A DNA stretch of 64,000 nt, taken from Ferrimonas futtsuensis DSM 18154. GTDB taxonomy: Bacteria > Pseudomonadota > Gammaproteobacteria > Enterobacterales > Shewanellaceae. The DNA lies in contig NZ_AUGL01000006.1 of the NCBI RefSeq assembly GCF_000422645.1, forward strand, positions 186,001-250,000, written 5' to 3'. Position numbers and translations under genes: made by a program. Positions 35,797 to 44,028 of this stretch are shown here, piece by piece (positions within the stretch are counted from its first letter, which is position 1; each line of letters opens with the position of its first letter). Below the pieces are notes generated by a model. The model saw only the letters and a list, made by a program, of their open reading frames with translations, was not told the origin of the DNA and ran no database searches.

Positions 35797-37764
35797 ATGG
35801 CTGAAGCTCAAGCCGCCGATGTACCCTTCTACCGTCGCTGGAGCCTGAAAACCAAGTTGACCCTGGCCTTCCTACTCATCGGCCTGAGTCCCGCGCTGAT
35901 CACCACGCTGATCGCCACGCTTCAATCCCGCGCCGATGTCGAACAGAAAGTGTATAACCAGCTTTCTGCCATCAATGAGATGAAACGCAAAGAGCTCGAC
36001 GCCTATTTCCACGAGCGCGAAGTGGACATCAAGATTCTTGCCCAAGCGGTACCCCACCTTCCCCGACAGGAGTTCACCCGCTTTTTTGCCAACTACATTC
36101 AGGACTACGGCTACTACGACCTGTTTCTGGTAGACGAGACCGGCTATGTCTATTTCACCGTGACCCATGAGGCGGATTACCAGACCAATATGTTTAACGG
36201 GATCTACGCCAGCTCCGGCCTCGGCACCCTGTTGAGAGAGGTCGCGTCCACCCACAGCTTTGGCATCACCGATTTCGCTCCTTACGCTCCCAGCAACGAT
36301 TCGCCGGCGGCCTTTATCGCCCAGCCCATGGCCAATGGTCACTTCCTGGCCCTACAGCTCTCCTCGGACAAGATTCGAGACACCATGGCAATACGAAGCG
36401 GCATGGGGGAAACCGGTGAGAACTTCCTGGTTGGCCCCGATTACCGCATGAGATCCGACTCCCTGCTGGATCCGGACAATCGCTCTCTGGAAGCCAGCTT
36501 CGCCGGTACCGTCGAGGCCAATGGTGTCGATAACGCCTCCATTCGAGCCGCATTGCGGGGCGAAAGCGGCATCGGCCTGGTGGAGGGCTACAACGGCCAT
36601 CAGGTGCTGAGTGCCTATGGTGCGCTGGAGATCGGTTCCATCCGCTGGGCAGTGATCAGTGAAATGGACGCAGACGAGGCTTTTGCCAGCCTGGAGCAGA
36701 CCGCCTGGACCATTGCCATCACCCTGGCTCTGGTCTCAACCGCCGTCGCCCTGTTTGGCCTGATCTTCAGCCGCTCCCTGGCTAACCCCATTATCGCTGC
36801 GGCGAACGCAGCACACACCGTGGCCCAGGGCAATCTCTCCCAAGAGGTGGAGGTCAGCCGTTTCGATGAGGTGGGGCAACTGCAACGCGCCCTTGGTGAG
36901 ATGACCCAAAGGCTGAAAGCCGTACTCAGTGAACTGACCCAGGTCGCCGGACAACAGGCGACGACGGCCGAGGAGCTGGCCACGGTCACCGAGCAGACCA
37001 GCGCTTCGGCGGCCGAACAGCAGAGCCAATCCGCTCAGGCGGTCACCGCCACCACCCAAATGACCGCCACCATCGCTGAGGTGGCCGCCACCACCTCACA
37101 GGCCTCCTCCGTCTGCGACGAGGTGGTGAAAAAGGCCCAGGAGGGCACCAGCCACATTCAACATACCTACCATTCCCTGGTGTCTCTGGGCGAAACCACC
37201 CGCTCCACCGCCGAAGAGATGACTCAACTGAGACAAAACAGCGACAAGATCGTTAATGTCCTCGGTGTAATCAAGCAGATTTCTGAGCAGACCAATCTGC
37301 TGGCACTGAACGCCGCCATCGAAGCGGCCCGTGCCGGCGAGCATGGTCGTGGATTCGCCGTGGTGGCGGATGAAGTGCGCAAGCTCGCTCAATCGACTCA
37401 GGAGTCTACGACTGAGATCGAAGGGATCATTGAGTCCATTGTCACCAGCACCAACTCCGCCGCAGAGATGATGCACGCCAACGTCACTCAAGCGACGGAA
37501 GTGCAGGAGATCGCCCAATTGGCCACGGCGATCAACGAACAGGTGTCTGCGGAGGTCAAGGGGATCAACGACATGGTCACTCAGATCGCGACCGCAGCCG
37601 AGCAGCAGGCCACCACAATCGAAGAGATCGCCCGAAACATCGAAGTGATCGATACCGGTATCCGTGAGACCGAGGAAGCCACCCGCACCATTGCGGACTC
37701 CAGCGGTGAGCTTTCTCAACTGTCCGGTCAACTGGAGCAACAGACGCAGCAGTTTACCCTGTGA
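35797..37764 (+). CDS. Methyl-accepting chemotaxis protein, dCache type
   Basis: 655 aa. Membrane helix about 18-40, a large periplasmic dCache-like sensor (about 45-290), second helix about 302-325, HAMP (326-380) and a signalling domain with [39 protein letters not shown] (about 490-530). It detects an unknown small molecule and signals to CheA/CheW. GGGGAG eight bases before ATG. A strong terminator follows. Confidence 0.93.
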   Translation: MAEAQAADVPFYRRWSLKTKLTLAFLLIGLSPALITTLIATLQSRADVEQKVYNQLSAINEMKRKELDAYFHEREVDIKILAQAVPHLPRQEFTRFFANYIQDYGYYDLFLVDETGYVYFTVTHEADYQTNMFNGIYASSGLGTLLREVASTHSFGITDFAPYAPSNDSPAAFIAQPMANGHFLALQLSSDKIRDTMAIRSGMGETGENFLVGPDYRMRSDSLLDPDNRSLEASFAGTVEANGVDNASIRAALRGESGIGLVEGYNGHQVLSAYGALEIGSIRWAVISEMDADEAFASLEQTAWTIAITLALVSTAVALFGLIFSRSLANPIIAAANAAHTVAQGNLSQEVEVSRFDEVGQLQRALGEMTQRLKAVLSELTQVAGQQATTAEELATVTEQTSASAAEQQSQSAQAVTATTQMTATIAEVAATTSQASSVCDEVVKKAQEGTSHIQHTYHSLVSLGETTRSTAEEMTQLRQNSDKIVNVLGVIKQISEQTNLLALNAAIEAARAGEHGRGFAVVADEVRKLAQSTQESTTEIEGIIESIVTSTNSAAEMMHANVTQATEVQEIAQLATAINEQVSAEVKGINDMVTQIATAAEQQATTIEEIARNIEVIDTGIRETEEATRTIADSSGELSQLSGQLEQQTQQFTL

Positions 37765-37770
37765 TTTTTT

Positions 37771-37820
37771 CGGGCGGCCGCTACTATCGCCCAACCAGTA
37801 TCCGCGGCCGCCCGGTTTTT
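37771..37820 (+). terminator. Terminator of the dCache chemoreceptor gene
   Basis: Perfect 11-bp GC stem (37771-37781 with 37804-37814), inner TACT/AGTA pairing after a three-base bulge, then GTTTTT. Confidence 0.85.
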
Positions 37821-38006
37821 ATTTCCCGGCGAACTCCCGATCACCCGGCTACTTAGCCTTACCCTGATCTGTTGCGGTCCTTCCACTGAGCCCCTTGGCC
37901 GGTTCCCCATCACTGCACCGTCGTCGCCGAGGCAGCCAAAGGGCATGGAGCGGGTCACTTCATCCTTACCGGCTCCCGATCTCGCCTTTGCTGATGTAAG
38001 CCATGG

Positions 38007-38513
38007 ATGTTTTTTTCATACTCCACTGACGGTCCTGTCCGGCCCGAGGCCTTGTCTGGCCACGATGAGCCCTTGCCCCTTCCCGGCATAGCTCCGGATG
38101 AGCTGGTGGTAACCTCCCTCAGACAAATTGAGGGAAAGGAGGTGAAGCGCACGGTCAAGACGGCCGTCAAACGGATAAGCCGCACCCTCAGCCTGGCGCC
38201 GCACCTGATCTCGCACTGGGATCAGCAGCGGTTGATCTCGCTGGAACTGGAGGTGCAAACCTCAGCTCCGGGTCGATACCAATTGAGCCTGTGGCTGGAA
38301 GCCACCGACTCAAGGGGAGATTGGGTGCCGGCGTACCTAGTGCAGTCGGCCCAGTGGCTGGAGCCCGGGCAACACGCTTGGCAACTGCCAATGGACCAGG
38401 GACTGCTGGCGAAACAGGGGCTGACTCCCCCTTACCGACTGGCCGCCATTACCCTGGCTGACCAGAGCCGGATGGCCCCCCTGCTTGAAGTAACCCCGAA
38501 ACTGGCTCTCTAA
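38007..38513 (+). CDS. Hypothetical protein, possible DUF4785-like C-terminal fragment
   Basis: 168 aa. Residues 75-165 form a beta-rich domain (ISLELEVQTSAPGRYQLSLWLEATDSRGDWVPAYLVQSAQWLEPGQH... ITLADQSRM) that looks like the C-terminal part of a secreted protein family. The predicted start has no signal peptide and no convincing ribosome-binding site, and a seven-T run follows the two overlapping ATGs at 38003 and 38007. The gene may be truncated or frameshifted at its 5' end. The 242 bases before it are too short for the missing part. I do not assign a function. Confidence 0.5.
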   Translation: MFFSYSTDGPVRPEALSGHDEPLPLPGIAPDELVVTSLRQIEGKEVKRTVKTAVKRISRTLSLAPHLISHWDQQRLISLELEVQTSAPGRYQLSLWLEATDSRGDWVPAYLVQSAQWLEPGQHAWQLPMDQGLLAKQGLTPPYRLAAITLADQSRMAPLLEVTPKLAL

Positions 38514-38545
38514 TAAAAAAAACGCTCCCAAGGGAGCGTTTTCTT
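38513..38545. terminator. Bidirectional terminator between the hypothetical gene and the LysE-family gene
   Basis: AACGCTCC/GGAGCGTT stem (38521-38528 with 38533-38540), CAAG loop, A run on the left and TTCTT on the right. Confidence 0.82.
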
Positions 38546-39200
38546 ATAGTGATGCCAAGGTGCTCCAGAGGATGCCACCGCCCACCAAGACAAACACCGC
38601 GCCACAGATGCCATCCAGCGTCAGTGCCGCCTTTTGCAGTCTTGCCTGCAACGCCTTGGAGGTCAGCAGCTGCGCCAGCAGGGCAAACCAGAACAGTGAC
38701 AGCGACCAGAGTATCGCCAGGGCGCCTAACTTGCCTTCAATGGAGAGATCCGCCGGCACCAGGGTGGAGAACAGCGACACAAAGAACACCAGCGCCTTGG
38801 GATTCAGCAGATTGGTCATCAACCCACGGACAAACGCCTTAAGAGGTAGATCCAGCCCCTGCTCCACTTCGACCTTGGCCAGGCTTCGCCCCTCCCCTTT
38901 GTGTCTGAGCACATAACCCAGAGCCCCCGCACCCAGCCACAGCAGATAACTGCCACCGGCCAGTTTGATGATCACAAACCACAGGGGGTGCTGCTGAATC
39001 AGCAGGCTGACGCCGGTGAGGCTGAAGATGGAGTGAAGCAGTATCCCCATAGACAGCCCCAGGGCAATCAGAAAGCCGGTGCGCCGACCGTAACGGGTGG
39101 CACTCTGCACCACCAGAGCCACATCCGGCCCGGGGCTGGCCAGGGCGATGGCGTGCACCGTGGCCAGGGTGAGCAGCAAACTGGATTCAGAGGCGATCAT
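38544..39200 (-). CDS. LysE-family amino-acid exporter
   Basis: 218 aa with six hydrophobic segments. LASPGPDVALVVQSATRYGRRTGFLIALGLSMG is the LysE/RhtB signature and NPKALVFFVSLFSTLVP is the second. It exports amino acids or related compounds across the inner membrane. Its start overlaps the upstream AraC-type gene by four bases, so that regulator probably controls it. Confidence 0.93.
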   Translation of the reverse strand: MIASESSLLLTLATVHAIALASPGPDVALVVQSATRYGRRTGFLIALGLSMGILLHSIFSLTGVSLLIQQHPLWFVIIKLAGGSYLLWLGAGALGYVLRHKGEGRSLAKVEVEQGLDLPLKAFVRGLMTNLLNPKALVFFVSLFSTLVPADLSIEGKLGALAILWSLSLFWFALLAQLLTSKALQARLQKAALTLDGICGAVFVLVGGGILWSTLASL

Positions 39201-40009
39201 GGCTCACCTCCCCGGCCTCGTACCTGACCCGGAGTTAGGCCGAACTGCTGTTTGAACACTTTAGAAAAGTGGGCCTGATCGTAAAAGCCCACTGACTGAG
39301 CCACTTGTGTGACGCAGCGCCCCGCCATTAGCCACTCCATCGCTTTTTCCAGCCGAAAACGGGAAAGCCAGGCATAAGGTGGCAGGCCAGTGGCGGATTT
39401 AAAGGCACGGGACAAGCCCGCTTCCGTCAGGCCGCACAGTTTGGCCAGATCCGCCAGCCGAATAGGCTGATCCAGATTGTCCATCATATAATCCCGAATC
39501 TCATCGAGATCGCGGCTGCCCAATCTGGGTGAGCGGCGCATCCGCACAGAGCCATGGCGGCTCACCAATTGCTCCAGCATCTCCAGAGGCAGGCAGTCTC
39601 GAGCCAGCTTGGCCTGATGGCTGTCGCCAAGAATCCGATGGGCCATCACCAGTCCCCGATACAGCGCAGGGTCGTCAACCTGATGCTCCAGAAACCCCAA
39701 CTCCTGCTCATGGGTCAGTTCTCCCAGCGCGCGAGACAGCCAGGGCGTGCCCAGGGTAAACACCTTAGTGCAATATCCTCCCTCATCATGGGCCTGACCA
39801 TCATGAAGCTGGTCAGGCGGCATGATCACCAGCTGACCCGGCGCTGCCCGATGACTGGCACCGCGGCAATGATAGCGCTGGGCTCCGCCAACGATAAGGC
39901 CGATGTGGAACTCCAGATGATAATGACGGCGAAAGGCAAAGTTGCCGTAGCTGGCGTCGATAAGACCGACCCCTTCAATACCGCTTTGCCTGATACAAAC
40001 CCGATTCAC
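39197..40009 (-). CDS. AraC-family transcriptional regulator
   Basis: 270 aa. An N-terminal cupin-like AraC ligand domain (about 10-140, HYHLEFHIGLIVGG) precedes two helix-turn-helix units (about 165-265: IRLADLAKLCGLTEAGLSRAFKSATGLPPYAWL and VTQVAQSVGFYDQAHFSKVFKQQFGLTPGQVR). It is in an operon with the LysE exporter, which resembles AraC/LysE pairs where the regulator senses the exported amino acid. Confidence 0.93.
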   Translation of the reverse strand: MNRVCIRQSGIEGVGLIDASYGNFAFRRHYHLEFHIGLIVGGAQRYHCRGASHRAAPGQLVIMPPDQLHDGQAHDEGGYCTKVFTLGTPWLSRALGELTHEQELGFLEHQVDDPALYRGLVMAHRILGDSHQAKLARDCLPLEMLEQLVSRHGSVRMRRSPRLGSRDLDEIRDYMMDNLDQPIRLADLAKLCGLTEAGLSRAFKSATGLPPYAWLSRFRLEKAMEWLMAGRCVTQVAQSVGFYDQAHFSKVFKQQFGLTPGQVRGRGGEP

Positions 40010-40085
40010 TCTGTCCCCTCAATCTCTAATGGTTGGCCCATTTCAGCATGACCATCCCTAGCGGGCTTGTACATTTCTGACTTTC

Positions 40086-40631
40086 TTATTTCCTGGCTAA
40101 TGATTTTGCGGGATTGCCGCCGACCCGATCCCCCGGAGCCACATCACGGGTTACCACGGCACCGGCAGCCACTATGGCCTCTTTACCTATGGTGACGCCG
40201 GGCAGGATGATCACCCCACCGCCGATCCAGGCACGATCGCCGATCACCACAGGTTGGGCCTGCTCGTTACCGGCAGCGCGCTCCGTGGCATCCAGGGCAT
40301 GGTTTACCGTGTAGATCTGAACTTTGGGACCGATCAGCACCTGCTCACCTATAGTGACACCGCCGTGGTCGAGGATCACCGCATCCCAGTTGATGAAACT
40401 GTTTGCGCCCAGTTTGATGTGACAGCCGTAACAGGTAGTGAAGGGTTGCTGGATATGAGCACTGGGGTGCATATCGACGCCCAACTCCTCCAGGTAGCCC
40501 CGGCGTGTTTGCCGGTCCGGTTCATGGTTGAACTGGAAGATCAGCCGTTCGGCCTTGGCCCTGATCAGATCCAACTCATCATCGAACATGGAGTACACCT
40601 CTCCCGCCCTCATCTTCTCCAACTCGGTCAT
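40086..40631 (-). CDS. Sugar/maltose O-acetyltransferase family protein (hexapeptide repeat)
   Basis: 181 aa from ATG at 40631, with AGGA five bases upstream; the frame extends to 40673 without similarity. N-terminal MTELEKMRAGEVYSMFDDEL is the Maa/NodL signature. The left-handed beta-helix repeats follow (VTIGEQVLIGPKVQIYT, ...RAWIGGGVIILPGVTIGKEAIVAAGAVV). The catalytic His is in VNHALDA. It uses acetyl-CoA to acetylate sugars. The target is unknown. Confidence 0.92.
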   Translation of the reverse strand: MTELEKMRAGEVYSMFDDELDLIRAKAERLIFQFNHEPDRQTRRGYLEELGVDMHPSAHIQQPFTTCYGCHIKLGANSFINWDAVILDHGGVTIGEQVLIGPKVQIYTVNHALDATERAAGNEQAQPVVIGDRAWIGGGVIILPGVTIGKEAIVAAGAVVTRDVAPGDRVGGNPAKSLARK

Positions 40632-41045
40632 GCTCGTCCTAACTCCTGAGTACATCTGGAAATACAACATCATACCTTAGAGGAAAGCCTTCGCGAACAA
40701 TGCAGGTTTAACTCTCTGATTTAATATTATTTATGATGGCAGCCTCCTGACTGAGAACGCCTCTCACTCAACCATCAACCGCTCTATTTACCAGAAAAAA
40801 GATCACTTACTCCTATTGAGGTAGTTCACGGTTCTGAACATTGTCAGGCATTCAAAAAACAGCCAAAGCGTCAAAACTTTGGCTTAACTCACACTATCCC
40901 GGCATCTGTTCATATTTTTTCATATCCCATTCTTCATCTTTCACATCCCTGCCCAACTTATTCACACCGCCTCCCTATTCTGAACTCATCAAAAACCGAT
41001 GGGTGGCACTCAGGTGACCACCCGCAACCCCAAGCAGACAAGAGA
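40632..41045. other. Promoter region of the dms operon
   Basis: 414 bases without a gene. It holds an 8-bp inverted repeat around an 8-base loop (40861-40868 with 40877-40884), a GTTCA-N6-TGAAC palindrome (40824-40839) and the TorR-type boxes described separately. A -10-like TATTCT lies at 40976-40981 with no good -35, as expected of an activator-dependent promoter. Confidence 0.55.
40906..40925 (+). promoter_or_regulatory. TorR boxes upstream of dmsE
   Basis: CTGTTCATAT at 40906-40915 is identical to the E. coli tor-box consensus; the next decamer TTTTTCATAT (40916-40925) matches eight of ten. Together they give TTCATA-N4-TTCATA, the direct hexamer repeat I recall for Shewanella TorR. Further TTCAT/TTCAC cores follow at 40933, 40940 and 40960. 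The boxes sit about 50-70 bases upstream of the likely -10, an activating position. Confidence 0.7.
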
Positions 41046-41984
41046 GTGATACTGATGAAACGTCCTCTGCTAGTCGCACTGTTGGTCTCCACCGCTTTCG
41101 GTACCGGTGCCGCTCCCTGGAGCGACCAGGGCCAGGATGCGGTCATGGAGACACTGATTGATAAGTTCAATCAGGGCAACTACTCCACCAAGGGTGCAGA
41201 CAGTTGCCTCATGTGCCACAAGAAAAACGACAAGGTGATGGCCCTGTTCGATGGTGTCCACGGCACCACGTCCGGGAACAGCCCGATGGCCGGACTCCAG
41301 TGTGAAGCCTGCCACGGCCCTCAGGGCAAGCATAACCGTGGCGGCAAGGAACCGATGATCGATTTCGGCCCAGATGCCATGGCCTCCGCCGAGGCTCAGA
41401 ACAGCGTCTGCCTCAGCTGTCATGAAGACGCCGAGCGTCAGAGCTGGCATGCCTCCACCCACAACCTGGAGGAGGTGGCCTGCGCCAGCTGTCACCAGGT
41501 GCACGTGGCCAACGACCCCATCCTGGAGAAAACCGCCCAGAATGGCGTGTGCACCCAATGTCACACCGAGCAGAAGATGCAGATGCATCAGCGTTCCAGC
41601 CACCCGATGAAGTGGGATGAGATGCAGTGCAGTGACTGTCACAACCCCCACGGCAGCCAGACCGACGCCGATCTCAATCGCATCAGCCTCAATGACACCT
41701 GCTACAGCTGTCACGCCGATAAGCGCGGCCCCAAGCTGTGGGAACACGAGCCGGTCATCGACGACTGCAGCAATTGTCATACCCCTCACGGCAGCATGAA
41801 CGACAACCTGCTCAAGGCGCGTGCCCCGCTGCTGTGTCAGCAGTGTCACAGCGGCAATGTCCACGCCAGCCGCCCCTATGGCGCCGAAGGTGACTCTGCC
41901 TTTACCGCCAGCGGCAGCTGCCTGAACTGCCACACCCAGGTGCACGGCTCCAACCATCCACAAGGCAAAGCGCTTCAGCGCTAA
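41046..41984 (+). CDS. dmsE: Decaheme periplasmic c-type cytochrome DmsE
   Basis: 312 aa (MtrA/DmsE family about 300-335). Signal peptide [19 protein letters not shown] and ten CXXCH motifs (CLMCH, CEACH, CLSCH, CASCH, CTQCH, CSDCH, CYSCH, CSNCH, CQQCH, CLNCH). It carries electrons from CymA-type quinol dehydrogenases through the periplasm into the DmsF barrel. First gene of dmsEFABG, 12 bases before dmsF. Confidence 0.95.
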   Translation: MILMKRPLLVALLVSTAFGTGAAPWSDQGQDAVMETLIDKFNQGNYSTKGADSCLMCHKKNDKVMALFDGVHGTTSGNSPMAGLQCEACHGPQGKHNRGGKEPMIDFGPDAMASAEAQNSVCLSCHEDAERQSWHASTHNLEEVACASCHQVHVANDPILEKTAQNGVCTQCHTEQKMQMHQRSSHPMKWDEMQCSDCHNPHGSQTDADLNRISLNDTCYSCHADKRGPKLWEHEPVIDDCSNCHTPHGSMNDNLLKARAPLLCQQCHSGNVHASRPYGAEGDSAFTASGSCLNCHTQVHGSNHPQGKALQR

Positions 41985-41996
41985 GGGGAGAGACTC

Positions 41997-43970
41997 ATGA
42001 AACTCAATCTCATCACCCTGGCGATACTGACCGCCGCCACTCCGGCACTGGCCGCCGACTTCAGCCTGTCCAAGGCCAACACCGACAAGGTCAGCGCCGA
42101 CAACTGGCAGTGCAAGCGTTGCGTCGCCCCGTCCAGCGTCAGTGGCGACATTGCCATCGGTGCCGGCTATACCGAACTGGATGATGTCCACGCCGGTAAC
42201 GCCCTGGGCCAGGAAGAGGACGGTGCCTTTGGCGCCCTCAATGGCCGGGTTACCGCTAACAGCGACAACGGCTGGCGCACCACCGCCACCGCCCACAACT
42301 TAGGTCTGGACAACGGCGATGCCGCCCTCTCCACAAGCAACGGCACCGTCGAACTCTATGCCGACTACCGGCAGCTCAACAAGCTGGAGAGCGATAAGGC
42401 GGCGACCCCCTACTATTTCAGCGGTGATCAGCTGGTCGGCGGACAGCCCTACTCACCGGTACTGGGCATCGAGCGCAACCGCATCTCACTGGGCATCAGC
42501 GCCTCCACCGATCTGGCCGGTTTCAGTGTCGAAGGCGACCTGGGTTACCACACCGAAGAGAAGCAGGGCCATAAGGTGGTCTCTGTGGCCACCCCCAGCC
42601 CGGTCAATCTGGCCAAGCCGGTAGACAGCCGCAGCGACGAGCTGACCGCCGCCACCAGTGTGGCAGGCGATAACTGGTTGGCCGCCCTCTCCTACCTGGG
42701 CAGCGTCTACGACAACGACACTCAGGAGGTGTACCACAACACCTACGGCAGCCTGCTGGCCCCCGAGCCTGATAACGAGGCGCACCAGGTCACCCTGTCC
42801 GGTAATCTCCGAGGCCAAAGCGGCGTATTCGATGGCCGTGTTTCCCTGGGCCGGATGATTCAGGACAGCGCCCTGGTCAATGCCCAGACCAGCCCGATTC
42901 AAAGCTGGGATGGTCAGGTGGACACCCTGGATATGGACGCCCGCTACACCCTGATGGCCACCAACCGTCTTCGGGTTCAGCTGGCCGGTCGTTACAGCGA
43001 GCGCGACAACCAGAGCTCCAGCTTCGAGTTTCCCCAGTACGACTTCAATGCCACCACCGGTCTGGTGTCAGAGAACGTGCTCTTGGACCGCGAAGACACC
43101 CGTGGCAGCGCCAAGGTTCAGTACCGCCTGGCCAAGGGCTACCGTTTGGATGCCGGCTACCAGTTCGATCGCAAAGAGCGCAGCCACAGCGCCCGGGAGA
43201 CCACCGACGAGCATCAGCTGTGGGCCGGCCTGAAGTTGACCGACCTGGACCTGTGGAAAGTGGAGCTCAAAGGCGGCATCAGCCAGCGCGACGGCAGCCG
43301 CTACCAGGCCAACGATCTCAGCTCCAGCGAAGAGAACCCCTTGCTGCGCAAGTACCACCTGGCGGATCGCGACCGCATCGAAGCCGAGGTGAAGCTTCGC
43401 CACCAACCCATGGCGTCGCTCTCGGTGGAGCTGAAGCTGCAGTTTGCCGACGACGACTACACCGACACCGAGCTGGGCCTGACCGGCGCCACCGACTACG
43501 GCTACCAACTGGCCATCAGCTACCTGGTGAATAAGCAACTGTCTCTGTACGGCTTTGCCGGCCAGCAGTGGATCGATGCGGACCAGAGCGGCGACGGCTG
43601 GAATGCAGAGATCAACGATGAGTTTGTCTCCCTGGGCGCGGGCTTCGAATATGCCGGCCTGCTTCAGGACAAGTTGACTGTGGGCGGCGACTACCTGTTC
43701 GCCAACAGCGACAGCCAATCCAGCAACAGCGGCGCGGCCAACAGCCAGTTCGACGACTACTACCAGTACAGCCACTCTGTAGGGCTGTTTACCAAGTACC
43801 GTCTGAGCGAGCGCAGCCACCTGCGCCTGGATTACCGCTATGAGCGCTATTACGACACAGATTACGCCAGCGTAGCCGTGGACGCGGTAGAGGGCCTGGT
43901 CACCCTGGGTGACCTGGACCACAACTACAACGCCCATCAGCTGATGCTGAGCTACTCCATCTCCTTGTGA
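41997..43970 (+). CDS. dmsF: MtrB/PioB-family outer-membrane beta-barrel DmsF
   Basis: 657 aa. Signal peptide MKLNLITLAILTAATPALA, the N-terminal CKRC pair near 38-41 that is characteristic of MtrB-type proteins, then a long run of amphipathic strands and a C-terminal LMLSYSISL with terminal hydrophobic pattern for BAM insertion. It sheathes the decaheme DmsE in the outer membrane so electrons reach DmsAB outside. GGGGAGA before ATG. Confidence 0.95.
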   Translation: MKLNLITLAILTAATPALAADFSLSKANTDKVSADNWQCKRCVAPSSVSGDIAIGAGYTELDDVHAGNALGQEEDGAFGALNGRVTANSDNGWRTTATAHNLGLDNGDAALSTSNGTVELYADYRQLNKLESDKAATPYYFSGDQLVGGQPYSPVLGIERNRISLGISASTDLAGFSVEGDLGYHTEEKQGHKVVSVATPSPVNLAKPVDSRSDELTAATSVAGDNWLAALSYLGSVYDNDTQEVYHNTYGSLLAPEPDNEAHQVTLSGNLRGQSGVFDGRVSLGRMIQDSALVNAQTSPIQSWDGQVDTLDMDARYTLMATNRLRVQLAGRYSERDNQSSSFEFPQYDFNATTGLVSENVLLDREDTRGSAKVQYRLAKGYRLDAGYQFDRKERSHSARETTDEHQLWAGLKLTDLDLWKVELKGGISQRDGSRYQANDLSSSEENPLLRKYHLADRDRIEAEVKLRHQPMASLSVELKLQFADDDYTDTELGLTGATDYGYQLAISYLVNKQLSLYGFAGQQWIDADQSGDGWNAEINDEFVSLGAGFEYAGLLQDKLTVGGDYLFANSDSQSSNSGAANSQFDDYYQYSHSVGLFTKYRLSERSHLRLDYRYERYYDTDYASVAVDAVEGLVTLGDLDHNYNAHQLMLSYSISL

Positions 43971-44028
43971 ACGAACCGGAGGGAGGGGAGAACGCTCCCC
44001 TCCCCCAGATAAAGAAAAGAGGTAACTT

